From Bacteroidota bacterium (GTDB lineage Bacteria > Bacteroidota > Bacteroidia > Chitinophagales > Chitinophagaceae), in the NCBI GenBank assembly GCA_023427575.1, contig JAEZAY010000518.1, forward strand, positions 1 through 8,854: DNA of 8,854 nucleotides. The letters run 5' to 3'. The notes beneath the pieces are model-generated. The model did no database searches, had not been told where the DNA came from, and was given only the letters and a program-made list of their open reading frames with translations. The number at the start of each line of letters is the position of its first letter. The first letter of the stretch is position 1. The translations under genes and the position numbers were made by a program. Shown in pieces: positions 1 to 6,311 of the stretch.

Positions 1-529
1 CATCATAGGTTTGCCATTCACCGGGTTTGCGGGAGGCATTCACTAATGGCGGAAATTGCTTATAGATAGAAGCAGCCTGTCCGTTTGCGTAGGTTTTATT
101 ATTGTAAGAATCAAGCACCTGCAATTCATATTTTCCCATCAGAAAAATTCCGCTGTTACCACGGCCCTGACTTTCACCTTTAACTTCCGAGGGCGTTCTG
201 AATTCGATATGCAACTGGCAATCGCCGAATTTTTCTTTGGAAGTGATACCACCGGTTCCTCTTGCCACGGTCATGGCACCATCAGCCAGAGTCCATTTTA
301 TATCACCGCCCTTGTCGGCAGTCCAGTTAGAAAAATCCTTACCGTTGAACAGAACGATGGCATCCGAAGGTGCTTCCGCATTGGTTTTGCCAGGCGTAAC
401 TATTTCGGGTTGGGGGTCCCAGTATTCGCTAAGTTTGGGATCGCCCTGACGGGGCGGACCCTGTGCAAACACACCATACGCAAAAAAAGCGGCCAAAGCC
501 AGCAGAAAACTTTTCTTAAATGAATTCAT
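1..529 (-). CDS. Secreted DUF1080 (3-keto-disaccharide hydrolase family) protein, partial
   Basis: The gene starts with ATG at 529 and runs off the left edge, so about 176 N-terminal residues are visible and the C-terminus is missing. Residues 1-22 form a signal peptide (two lysines, a hydrophobic run, then VFA before Q23), so the product is exported to the periplasm or cell surface. The DUF1080 hallmark [10 protein letters not shown] is at residues 60-69, followed by W79, the IEFRTP strand near 108-113, and GRGNSGIFL near 122-130 leading into YELQVLDSY at 134-142. This is the usual order in the concanavalin-like fold of PF06439. Characterised members cleave 3-keto-glucosides and related 3-keto-disaccharides; this protein's substrate cannot be told from sequence. 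The start lies 42 bases after the acylphosphatase stop, and a promoter-like sequence overlaps that gene's end, so it may be transcribed separately. The family assignment is firm; activity is inferred. Confidence 0.9.
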   Translation of the reverse strand, partial: MNSFKKSFLLALAAFFAYGVFAQGPPRQGDPKLSEYWDPQPEIVTPGKTNAEAPSDAIVLFNGKDFSNWTADKGGDIKWTLADGAMTVARGTGGITSKEKFGDCQLHIEFRTPSEVKGESQGRGNSGIFLMGKYELQVLDSYNNKTYANGQAASIYKQFPPLVNASRKPGEWQTYD

Positions 530-558
530 AATTACGTGTCTTTTTTTAATGCTACCGT

Positions 559-592
559 TAAAGATAAATGCTTAACGGGTTAATACTTCAAA
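559..592 (-). promoter_or_regulatory. Possible Bacteroidota-type promoter for the DUF1080 gene
   Basis: On the minus strand TTTG (589-592) is followed after 22 bases by TATCTTTA (559-566), one base off the Bacteroidota -7 consensus TAnnTTTG. The predicted start site would be near 552, leaving a leader of about 23 bases before the ATG at 529. The spacer is slightly longer than usual and the region is AT-rich, so chance is possible. Confidence 0.35.
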
Positions 593-844
593 GTTTCCAA
601 ATTTCATTTCAGCCAGACGTTCGGCCACCAGGCCTCTAACCTCTGCCAGCGCGGGTCCTTTTTTACACCAATCCAGCAACTGATCAATCTGACCATCGGT
701 TCCACTAACAACAATTTCAACATCGCCGTTGTTCAGGTTCCGTACATAACCCGTTAACCCGGCCTTAATCGCCTGTTCACGGGTGGATGCCCGGAAGTTC
801 ACACCCTGCACTTTACCTTTTACATGAAATTTATACGTTGGCAT
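572..844 (-). CDS. acyP: Acylphosphatase
   Basis: This 90-residue protein has the normal length for a cytoplasmic acylphosphatase, which hydrolyses carboxyl-phosphate bonds such as those of acetyl phosphate or 1,3-bisphosphoglycerate. The signature GKVQGVNFR is at residues 10-18. Its last residue, R18, matches the phosphate-binding catalytic arginine, and N36 in GYVRN (32-36) matches the catalytic asparagine. NGDVEIVVSG (39-48) and the C-terminal FGNFEVL are also typical. The ATG at 844 puts the signature at the expected distance from the N-terminus. It lies 37 bases downstream of the Rrf2 gene on the same strand with no visible terminator between, so cotranscription is likely. Nothing suggests a functional link with the regulator beyond position. 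Confidence 0.95.
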   Translation of the reverse strand: MPTYKFHVKGKVQGVNFRASTREQAIKAGLTGYVRNLNNGDVEIVVSGTDGQIDQLLDWCKKGPALAEVRGLVAERLAEMKFGNFEVLTR

Positions 845-881
845 TTCTATATTAATTATGGGATAAAAGATTTCGATAAAA

Positions 882-1331
882 TTATATCAGTGGAACTTTT
901 CTAGTCATCAGATTTTCATCTGAGAGGCTGGAAATATCGGCCACTGTTTTGTTCTCAAGAATTTTTAGGGCGGCATCCCGTACCAGTACCATGGTATCAT
1001 GCAGCCCACAGCGGCCTTCATCGCAGTTTTTGCAACGCTCGTAAAAATATAAACTAACGCAGGGAAGCATGGCAATTGGCCCGTCGATCAAACGGATGAT
1101 TCTTGCCAGAGGAATATCTTTTGGAGGAATCCGAAAGTAATAGCCCCCGCCTTTTCCTTTTTTACTGTCAAGCACACCCGCATTTTTCAATTGCAGCAGG
1201 ATATTTTCCAGGAACTTTAAAGGAATATTCCGCTTTTCCGAAATTTCAGAAATCAGGGTAGGCCGGTCCGGCTGGGTATCGGCCATATACATCAGTGCCT
1301 GGAAAGCATATTGCGCCTTTTTTGAAAGCAT
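882..1331 (-). CDS. Rrf2-family transcriptional regulator with a four-cysteine cluster
   Basis: The product is 149 residues, normal for the Rrf2 family of winged-helix repressors and activators (IscR, NsrR, CymR and relatives). The N-terminus MLSKKAQYAFQALMYMA, the helix-turn-helix around residues 26-52 (ISEISEKRNIPLKFLENILLQL) and the wing GKGGGYYF (59-66) are diagnostic. Cysteines lie at 91, 100, 103 and 108 in the loop where IscR and NsrR bind an iron-sulfur cluster. The spacing differs from the three-cysteine IscR pattern, so a cluster is plausible but not proven, and the subfamily cannot be named. It has its own promoter-like box just upstream, with a palindrome over the predicted start site, which suggests autoregulation. 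The acylphosphatase gene follows at 37 bases. Confidence 0.93.
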   Translation of the reverse strand: MLSKKAQYAFQALMYMADTQPDRPTLISEISEKRNIPLKFLENILLQLKNAGVLDSKKGKGGGYYFRIPPKDIPLARIIRLIDGPIAMLPCVSLYFYERCKNCDEGRCGLHDTMVLVRDAALKILENKTVADISSLSDENLMTRKVPLI

Positions 1332-1378
1332 TCGTCAGACTGGTTTTAGGGTATCGTTGTTTGCGTTTAGGATCCGGG

Positions 1379-1391
1379 ATTCCCTGGGAAT
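1379..1391. promoter_or_regulatory. Candidate operator, 13-base palindrome
   Basis: ATTCCCTGGGAAT is a perfect inverted repeat (six-base arms, one-base centre) lying just downstream of the minus-strand -7 box at 1391-1398, over the expected transcription start of the Rrf2 gene. A second palindrome, GGGATTCCC (1376-1384), overlaps it. The ATTCC/GGAAT half-sites recall those described for some Rrf2 proteins such as CymR, but with shorter spacing. Binding by the adjacent regulator is inference. Confidence 0.45.
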
Positions 1392-1423
1392 AAATATAAT
1401 TTTATTCAGTCATTATTTTCAAA
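1391..1423 (-). promoter_or_regulatory. Probable promoter of the Rrf2 gene
   Basis: On the minus strand TTTG (1420-1423) is followed after 21 bases by TATATTTA (1391-1398), seven of eight against the Bacteroidota pattern TTTG-N(about 20)-TAnnTTTG. It overlaps the dapB stop codon. The predicted start is near 1385, about 50 bases before the Rrf2 ATG, so the Rrf2-acylphosphatase pair can be expressed apart from the par-dapB operon. Confidence 0.5.
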
Positions 1424-2135
1424 TCCCGAGAACATCATTCATGGTAAAAATCCCGTTTTTTTCTTTTAGAAATTCCGCTGCAAGCACCGCTCCGGTAGCA
1501 AATCCTTTACGGCTATGGGCGGTATGAACAATTTCAATAGTGTCGATGGCTGAATAATACCATACTCTATGTGTACCCGGAACCGAATCAACCCTTTCTG
1601 AAATGATCTGAAGGTCGGTTTTTTCAGCCGAGGGATGGTTTTTCCATTGTTTTTTTGCGGGATAATCCGCGAGAATATGTTCTGCCAAAGAAATGGCCGT
1701 TCCGCTTGGGGCATCCTTCTTTTCGGTATGATGGATTTCGGTGATGGCCACATCGTATTCATCTTTACCCGACATCAGCGAAGCGAGTTTCTTATTCAGA
1801 GCGAAAAAAATATTAACGCCAACACTATAATTACTTGAATAAATAAATGCGCCTTTTTTATCCCGGCAGCGTTTTTCCAGTTCCGGATATTTTTCCAGCC
1901 AGCCGGTCGATCCGCTCACAACAGGAATTCCGGCTTCAAAACAGAGACTGATATTATCAAATGCAGATTCCGGACCGGTAAATTCGATGGCCAGATCCGC
2001 CTTGCGCAGGTTTTCGACTGTATTGTCTTCGGTATTATCAATGGAGATTTTCAGAACGATTTCATGGCCTCTTTCTACCGCAATCTCTTCAATTGCCTGG
2101 CCCATTTTTCCATAGCCGATCAATGCTATTTTCAT
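1419..2135 (-). CDS. dapB: 4-hydroxy-tetrahydrodipicolinate reductase
   Basis: This cytoplasmic enzyme reduces the dihydrodipicolinate precursor to tetrahydrodipicolinate with NAD(P)H in the diaminopimelate/lysine pathway, feeding protein and peptidoglycan synthesis. The nucleotide-binding motif GYGKMG is at residues 7-12, EFTGPESA at 51-58 and SGSTGW at 74-79. The signature EIHHTEKKDAPSGTA is at 133-147; H135 and K139 correspond to the catalytic His and Lys of the E. coli enzyme, and KKDAPSGTA binds substrate. The C-terminal GFATGAVLAAEFL is also typical. At 238 residues it is shorter than the E. coli protein (273), as is usual in Bacteroidota. It starts 59 bases after the DUF5683 stop, and a weak hairpin (GTTAG/CTAAC, 2186-2199) overlaps that stop. 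It is probably the last gene of the par operon. Confidence 0.97.
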   Translation of the reverse strand: MKIALIGYGKMGQAIEEIAVERGHEIVLKISIDNTEDNTVENLRKADLAIEFTGPESAFDNISLCFEAGIPVVSGSTGWLEKYPELEKRCRDKKGAFIYSSNYSVGVNIFFALNKKLASLMSGKDEYDVAITEIHHTEKKDAPSGTAISLAEHILADYPAKKQWKNHPSAEKTDLQIISERVDSVPGTHRVWYYSAIDTIEIVHTAHSRKGFATGAVLAAEFLKEKNGIFTMNDVLGI

Positions 2136-2194
2136 ATCCGAATTATTAGAACTGCGAATGTAACGATAAAGCCGGAATGGAAAGAGTTAGAGCC

Positions 2195-2860
2195 CTAACG
2201 CAAGGCGGGCCTTTTCTTATCGTTCAGCGTAAATACCAGGCTCAGGCCCAGTGTATTCGAAGGACCCATCAGCGTGGGTTTTATCTTCAGCGAAATGTCT
2301 TCGCTTACATCAAATTCTTTCAGATGCGCATCTACAGTGGCGTCCATCACATTCAAACCCCAGAACAAGAGCGTAAAAAGGATGGAATAATCCATATTCT
2401 TCCGGTATTCATTCCGCAGATTTAAAAGCCGGCTTCCCGAGGAACTGGGGTTGGAAGTGCGGAAAAACGGATATAATAACGCGTCCACTCTTTGCTGATA
2501 ATTGGCCGTATCGGGTGGTGTACTTAAGAGCATCCGGGCCGCTTCCCGGGTCCGGTTATACCATTGACGATTATAAATAAATGTTCCGATGGGAATGCCG
2601 ATGGCGGTATATACAATGGGTACTTTCCAATATTTCTTATTGTAAACCTGGCCCCAGCCCGGGATGATGGCAGAGCGGATAGCGGCTTTCCGCGGACTGT
2701 GTTTTTTTATTGTAACCGTATCCTTTGCCAGCACAAGCGTATCTGTACTGATTACGGCCGCCGCCGGCTCCAGCACGGTATCCCGTACAATCAGGGTGTC
2801 CTGTGCAATGGCGCAAACGCCGGTCAACATAATAAATACAAGGAGATAAATTCCTTTCAT
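2195..2860 (-). CDS. DUF5683 envelope protein of the parAB-dapB cluster
   Basis: This is a 221-residue protein of unknown function. Residues 1-19 form a signal peptide ending AIA before Q20; a cysteine at 16 is not in a good lipobox. A Thr/Asp/Val-rich linker (20-52) with repeated DTL/DTV units precedes the DUF5683 core. The core begins with RSAIIPGWGQVYNKKYWK (62-79), followed by a hydrophobic helix near 80-97, a charged segment with NRTREAARM (102-110), and a second hydrophobic helix near 157-175. The C-terminal part (188-213) could form beta strands. This suggests a periplasmic or membrane-associated protein. It starts only 11 bases after parB, so cotranscription and possibly translational coupling are likely. 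The family recurs beside parB and dapB in Bacteroidota; whether it acts in segregation, envelope growth or neither is unknown. Confidence 0.85.
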   Translation of the reverse strand: MKGIYLLVFIMLTGVCAIAQDTLIVRDTVLEPAAAVISTDTLVLAKDTVTIKKHSPRKAAIRSAIIPGWGQVYNKKYWKVPIVYTAIGIPIGTFIYNRQWYNRTREAARMLLSTPPDTANYQQRVDALLYPFFRTSNPSSSGSRLLNLRNEYRKNMDYSILFTLLFWGLNVMDATVDAHLKEFDVSEDISLKIKPTLMGPSNTLGLSLVFTLNDKKRPALR

Positions 2861-2871
2861 AGGTAATCCCT

Positions 2872-3786
2872 CTAATTAGCCGACACGCCCATGAGGTCGA
2901 GGATCTTGTTCAGGTCCTGGATAGAAAAGTATTCAATGGAAATCGCTCCCTGGCCTTTTTTGTTGTGAACTACTTTTACCCTGGTACTGAAATGAGATGC
3001 AAGGCTGTCTTCAATTTTTTTATAGGCAGGGGGAAGCGCGGGTTTTGAACTGTCCTTCGCCGGTAATTCCGATTTAAACATTTTTCTTACCAGCTCTTCG
3101 GTTTGGCGAACGGATAGTCCCCGGGTTTTTATTTCATTAAATATATATAACTGTTTATCGATGGTATCTACGTTCACCAGTGCTCTTGCATGCCCCATGC
3201 TGATCTCGCTTTTGCGAACCGCTACCTGAATATCGGGCGGAAGCTTTAATAAACGGATATAATTGGCAACGGTGCTTCTTTCCTTGCCCATGCGCTCGGC
3301 TACTTCTTCCTGGGTATGATCCAGCTCTTCCATCATACGTTTATAGCTAAGCGCTATTTCCATTGCGTTCAGATCTTCGCGCTGTAAATTTTCCAGCAAA
3401 GCCAGTTCCAGCAATTGCTGATCATCGGCCTGGCGTATATAGGCCGGAACATCCTTTAAACCGGCCAGCTTGGAAGCACGCCAGCGGCGTTCTCCGGAGA
3501 TCAGTCTGTACTTACCTGTTGGCAGTTTGGAAACCGTAATCGGCTGTACTATGTCGTGCAACTTTATGGATGCGCTTAATTCCTGTAAGGCCTGCTCATC
3601 AAAATCTTTCCGGGGTTGTTTGGGATTGGTTTCAATCTCGTTTATTGGAATCCGCTGAATGGTAGTTACAGCCTCTACCACATTACTCTTTAAACCGGTT
3701 GGCGTTTTCAGGTCGGTATCTATGCTTTGTAACAAAGAACGTATTCCCTTGCCCAGGGCATCCTTATTTTGTTTTGGTGCGCTCAT
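2872..3786 (-). CDS. parB: Chromosome-partitioning protein ParB (Spo0J family)
   Basis: The 304-residue product is a CTP-dependent DNA clamp that loads at parS and stimulates the ParA ATPase. The N-terminal LGKGIRSLL (11-19) matches the conserved ParA-activating motif. The ParB/Srx-like nucleotide-binding domain covers about 45-138, with NPKQPR (54-59), QPITV (81-85), GERRWRA (98-104, the CTP-binding box) and LLENLQRE (130-137). A helix-turn-helix follows at about 157-180 (TQEEVAERMGKERSTVANYIRLL), with MGHARAL at 197-203. A lysine/proline-rich linker (238-257) leads to the C-terminal dimerisation domain (about 258-300). All motifs are intact. It lies 54 bases after parA and 11 before the DUF5683 gene. 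A chromosomal rather than plasmid system is inferred from the dapB linkage. I found no consensus GTTTCAC-type parS in the window. Confidence 0.97.
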   Translation of the reverse strand: MSAPKQNKDALGKGIRSLLQSIDTDLKTPTGLKSNVVEAVTTIQRIPINEIETNPKQPRKDFDEQALQELSASIKLHDIVQPITVSKLPTGKYRLISGERRWRASKLAGLKDVPAYIRQADDQQLLELALLENLQREDLNAMEIALSYKRMMEELDHTQEEVAERMGKERSTVANYIRLLKLPPDIQVAVRKSEISMGHARALVNVDTIDKQLYIFNEIKTRGLSVRQTEELVRKMFKSELPAKDSSKPALPPAYKKIEDSLASHFSTRVKVVHNKKGQGAISIEYFSIQDLNKILDLMGVSAN

Positions 3787-3800
3787 TAATTAGAAATATT

Positions 3801-3810
3801 TGTTCGAACA
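3801..3810. repeat. Ten-base palindrome in the parA-parB gap
   Basis: TGTTCGAACA is a perfect palindrome 15 bases upstream of the parB start. Next to it, GGGAT (3816-3820) and ATCCC (3825-3829) form a small five-base-pair hairpin with a four-base loop. Together they fill much of the 54-base gap. The site lacks the CACGTG-like centre of classical parS. It could be a binding site or an RNA element affecting parB expression, or chance. Confidence 0.35.
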
Positions 3811-3840
3811 GTGCCGGGATTCAGATCCCTGCTGCCGGAT

Positions 3841-4641
3841 TTAATCAAGGATTCTTTCTTCCTGTGATATTTTCGTTTTGTTATTTTTCTGAAGGATCTC
3901 TTTGGCCAGGTTCAGGTAATTAATAGAACCCTTGCTTTGCGCGTCGTATAATATAACGGGCTTGCCCACACTGGGAGCTTCGCTGATCCGCGTATTGCGA
4001 TGAATGATGGTGTCGAAAACCATCTCATCAAAATGCTTGCGCACCTCATTTACCACCTGGTTGCACAGGCGAAGCCGGCCATCATACATTGTCATTAATA
4101 TTCCTTCAATTTCCAGTTCAGGGTTTAACCTGCTTTGCACGATTTTGATAGTATTCAAAAGCTTTCCCAATCCCTCCAGGGCAAAAAATTCGGTCTGTAC
4201 AGGAACAATTACCGAGTCGGCCGCCGTTAATGCATTTACCGTTATTAGTCCAAGTGAAGGTGAGCAGTCGATGATAATAAACTCATATGCATCGCGAACC
4301 GGTTCCAGGATCCCTTTTAATACACTTTCGCGGTTGGGATAATTGATCATTTCAATTTCGGCTCCAACCAGGTCGATATGAGAAGGGATTACATCGAGAA
4401 AGGGAATTTCCGATTTCAAAATCACATCCCGGGCAGGCGTTGCATTTACCATGCAATCGTACAGGCTTTGCTGAATATTATGCAGGTCGAAACCAACACC
4501 CGTGGTACTGTTTGCCTGGGGGTCGGCATCTACGAGCAATGTTCTGAATTCCAGAACCGACAGGCTTGCAGCCAGGTTAATTGCCGAAGTTGTTTTACCT
4601 ACGCCCCCTTTTTGATTTGCTACACCAATAATTCTTGCCAT
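3841..4641 (-). CDS. parA: Chromosome-partitioning ATPase ParA (Soj family)
   Basis: The 266-residue protein is a deviant-Walker ATPase that binds the nucleoid as an ATP dimer and drives segregation of ParB-parS complexes. The deviant Walker A KGGVGKTT is at residues 11-18 with the signature lysine K11. Walker A' [10 protein letters not shown] is at 37-46, and Walker [11 protein letters not shown] at 122-131. [10 protein letters not shown] and the MYDGRLRL and [15 protein letters not shown] segments are typical Soj features, the latter two carrying arginines in the region used for nonspecific DNA binding. There is no N-terminal helix-turn-helix, so it is a short chromosomal-type ParA. It follows the hydrolase gene by 50 bases and precedes parB by 54. 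I see no clear promoter before it, so transcription from the hydrolase promoter is possible. Confidence 0.97.
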   Translation of the reverse strand: MARIIGVANQKGGVGKTTSAINLAASLSVLEFRTLLVDADPQANSTTGVGFDLHNIQQSLYDCMVNATPARDVILKSEIPFLDVIPSHIDLVGAEIEMINYPNRESVLKGILEPVRDAYEFIIIDCSPSLGLITVNALTAADSVIVPVQTEFFALEGLGKLLNTIKIVQSRLNPELEIEGILMTMYDGRLRLCNQVVNEVRKHFDEMVFDTIIHRNTRISEAPSVGKPVILYDAQSKGSINYLNLAKEILQKNNKTKISQEERILD

Positions 4642-4691
4642 AGTGAAAATCTGCAGAGCAGACTGGATTCTTTTTTAATGTTCCTTTTAGA

Positions 4692-5375
4692 TCAGATTGA
4701 AATTGTTTCGCCAATATTCAGAAGCCGGAGATTTGCGCCGCCGGCGGAAAAGGTTTCGACCGCTTTGTTATGATCTATTTTAATATACCCAAATGTATCA
4801 TAATGAACTCCAATTACCTCGCGGCACTGAATCATTTCAGAACATCTTAACGCATCTTCTGGATCCATGGTAAAATTGTCGCCAATACACAACACCGCAA
4901 AATTTAGTTTTGCCCACCCCGGAATCAGTTGCATATCAAGAGTTAAGGCCGTATCGCCACTGTAATAAAAGTTGCCTTCCTCACTCGTTATGATAAAGCC
5001 CATCGGATTTCCGCCATAAGATCCATCGGGAAGCCCGGAGGAATGATGCGCAGTAACGGCTTTTACGGTAAACTCTTCAAATTTCCACTTTCCGCCTGTA
5101 TTCATCGGATGAGTATTTGAATAACCCTGCCTGTTGATCCATTCGTGAATTTCAAAAGCACATACCACTTTGGCTCCGGTTCGGGAAGCGATACTCAGGC
5201 AATCGGCTATATGATCCTGGTGCCCATGTGAAAGCAGAATATAGTCGGCCTCCACCGTATTTACATCTACCCGGTTCTTTGCCAACTCATTATAGCTAAT
5301 AAAAGGATCGAACAGGATTTTCTTGCCTGCGATCTGAACCGAAAAACAGGAATGCCCGAAATATGTAAACTCCAT
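4692..5375 (-). CDS. UPF0173-type metal-dependent hydrolase (metallo-beta-lactamase fold)
   Basis: Starting at the ATG at 5375, the product is 227 residues, the usual length for the UPF0173/YtkL-like branch of the metallo-beta-lactamase superfamily, and begins MEFTYFGHSCF as these proteins do. Metal-binding motif HGHQDH is at 50-55 (H50, H52, D54, H55). Further likely ligands are H110 or H111 in TAHHSSG, D141 in YSGDT and H191 in GVHYDTFG. There is no signal peptide, so it should be cytoplasmic; the substrate is unknown. The frame is open to an upstream ATG at 5474, which would add 33 residues. That extension is unlike the family and contains a promoter-like box (5425-5432), so I reject it. 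It is the first gene of the minus-strand par block, 50 bases before parA. Confidence 0.88.
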   Translation of the reverse strand: MEFTYFGHSCFSVQIAGKKILFDPFISYNELAKNRVDVNTVEADYILLSHGHQDHIADCLSIASRTGAKVVCAFEIHEWINRQGYSNTHPMNTGGKWKFEEFTVKAVTAHHSSGLPDGSYGGNPMGFIITSEEGNFYYSGDTALTLDMQLIPGWAKLNFAVLCIGDNFTMDPEDALRCSEMIQCREVIGVHYDTFGYIKIDHNKAVETFSAGGANLRLLNIGETISI

Positions 5376-5424
5376 ATGAACCAATTTTTTATTTTTTTCT
5401 ATGCCGCTTTTTCTGTCAGGTTGG

Positions 5425-5432
5425 CAAAAATA
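5425..5432 (-). promoter_or_regulatory. Likely -7 promoter box for the hydrolase-par operon
   Basis: On the minus strand TATTTTTG matches the Bacteroidota -7 consensus TAnnTTTG exactly. The predicted start near 5418 gives a leader of about 43 bases before the ATG at 5375. No good -33 TTTG lies at the expected distance upstream, so support rests on one box. Confidence 0.4.
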
Positions 5433-5564
5433 CGGCTTCGGCATAAAATGTGGCTGGGATTGTAGTGAATACAACCGTTTAAACCCGGGGATTCCATTAT
5501 ATTGAACTTCTGAAGGCAGGAATGCCTGAACTTTGAACGGAATTTATCTATTATCTCTATCTTA

Positions 5565-6176
5565 ATGAATCAGATTAGCAAAGATCTTATAGTGGAATTT
5601 GGGACGAAGGACGTTCATTCTCCGAATCCGGAAATTCGGTTCAAAGAAGTACCAAATCAAAAATCAGAAAACGCCGCTTATATTATTATCTCCGGAACAA
5701 ACCGTAAAAACAGCAATACTTACCAGGTTGCCCTGTATTATCAGCAGGCTTTGCGTAAAAAAAATATCCCCGCTCCGGTTTTGTCGCTGGTAGATCTGAA
5801 AGTGGATAAGCGCAATGCCGATTATGAGACAATTGAAAAAGAACAGTTGTTCCCTTCCGCCAAGTTTATTTTTATTGCCCCCGAATACAATGGCAGCATT
5901 CCGGGGGTGTTAAAAAGCATGCTGGATATTTCCGATTATAAAAAAGTATGGTGGGGGAAAAAAGCCCTTCTCACCGGCATTTCAACCGGCAGGTCGGGAA
6001 ATGTTCGGGGAATGGAACATCTGACCAGCATCCTGAATTATCTGAAAGTGGTTGTTCATCCCAATAAGCTGCCCATTTCCTCGGTTGACAAATTACTGGT
6101 TGAAAATGGCTCGCTGCAGGATCCGGCTACCGAAAAAGCAATCGATACCCAGCTGGAAGAATTTATCGGATTTTAA
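5565..6176 (+). CDS. NADPH-dependent FMN reductase-family flavoprotein
   Basis: This 203-residue, probably cytoplasmic flavodoxin-fold protein belongs to the NADPH-dependent FMN reductase family (PF03358), which reduces FMN, quinones, azo dyes or chromate depending on the member. The first strand and FMN phosphate loop are at AYIIISGTNRKNSNT (38-52). The flavin-contacting APEYNGSIPGVLKSMLD is at 105-121 and GISTGRSGNVRG at 138-149. The fold begins at about residue 37, so there is an N-terminal extension of roughly 36 residues not usual in short members. No in-frame ATG lies between M1 and the fold, so the start at 5565 is kept. It is divergent from the hydrolase gene and about 135 bases before the phosphoesterase gene. 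A weak promoter-like GAACTTTG (5528-5535), with the small hairpin AGGCA/TGCCT (5514-5527) just before it, lies upstream. The exact electron acceptor cannot be told. Confidence 0.88.
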   Translation: MNQISKDLIVEFGTKDVHSPNPEIRFKEVPNQKSENAAYIIISGTNRKNSNTYQVALYYQQALRKKNIPAPVLSLVDLKVDKRNADYETIEKEQLFPSAKFIFIAPEYNGSIPGVLKSMLDISDYKKVWWGKKALLTGISTGRSGNVRGMEHLTSILNYLKVVVHPNKLPISSVDKLLVENGSLQDPATEKAIDTQLEEFIGF

Positions 6177-6240
6177 TCCGGCCCGCCCCCCGGTTTAAAA
6201 TTGCAACATTTGTTTATCAATCCGTGAGCCAGAACGGGTC

Positions 6241-6248
6241 TATATTTG
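6241..6248 (+). promoter_or_regulatory. Likely -7 promoter box for the phosphoesterase gene
   Basis: TATATTTG matches the Bacteroidota TAnnTTTG consensus exactly. It predicts a transcript start near 6255 and a leader of about 57 bases before the ATG at 6312. The nearest upstream TTTG is 28 bases away, too far for an ideal -33 element. Confidence 0.4.
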
Positions 6249-6259
6249 CGCCGGCTGCT

Positions 6260-6292
6260 CCGGATCGCGGCCCGTACAAACTCCGGATCCGG
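6260..6292 (+). promoter_or_regulatory. GC-rich hairpin in the phosphoesterase leader
   Basis: CCGGATC (6260-6266) pairs with GATCCGG (6286-6292) across a 19-base loop. The nine-base word CTCCGGATC occurs twice (6258-6266 and 6281-6289), and CCGGATCCGG (6283-6292) is itself a palindrome, so alternative folds compete. It sits within the predicted 5' leader, 19 bases before the start codon. A regulatory role is only inferred. Confidence 0.3.
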
Positions 6293-6311
6293 CATTATCT
6301 AAAAACTGTTC

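Noticed and set aside
56..523. 155-residue plus-strand open frame
   Set aside because: It lies opposite the DUF1080 gene, whose signal peptide and family motifs are clear, and shows no domain itself.
1466..1762. 98-residue minus-strand open frame inside dapB
   Set aside because: It is a same-strand, out-of-frame overlap within a fully conserved dapB gene.
4378..4773. 131-residue plus-strand open frame
   Set aside because: It is antisense to parA and the hydrolase 3' end, cysteine-rich and without family features; a shadow of the real genes.
5376..5474. 33-residue N-terminal extension of the metal-dependent hydrolase
   Set aside because: It does not resemble the family N-terminus and contains the likely promoter box; the ATG at 5375 gives the normal length.
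5502..5535. Promoter TTG-N23-GAACTTTG for the FMN reductase gene
   Set aside because: The spacer is long and the first base of the -7 box is wrong, so it is mentioned with the gene but not listed as a feature.
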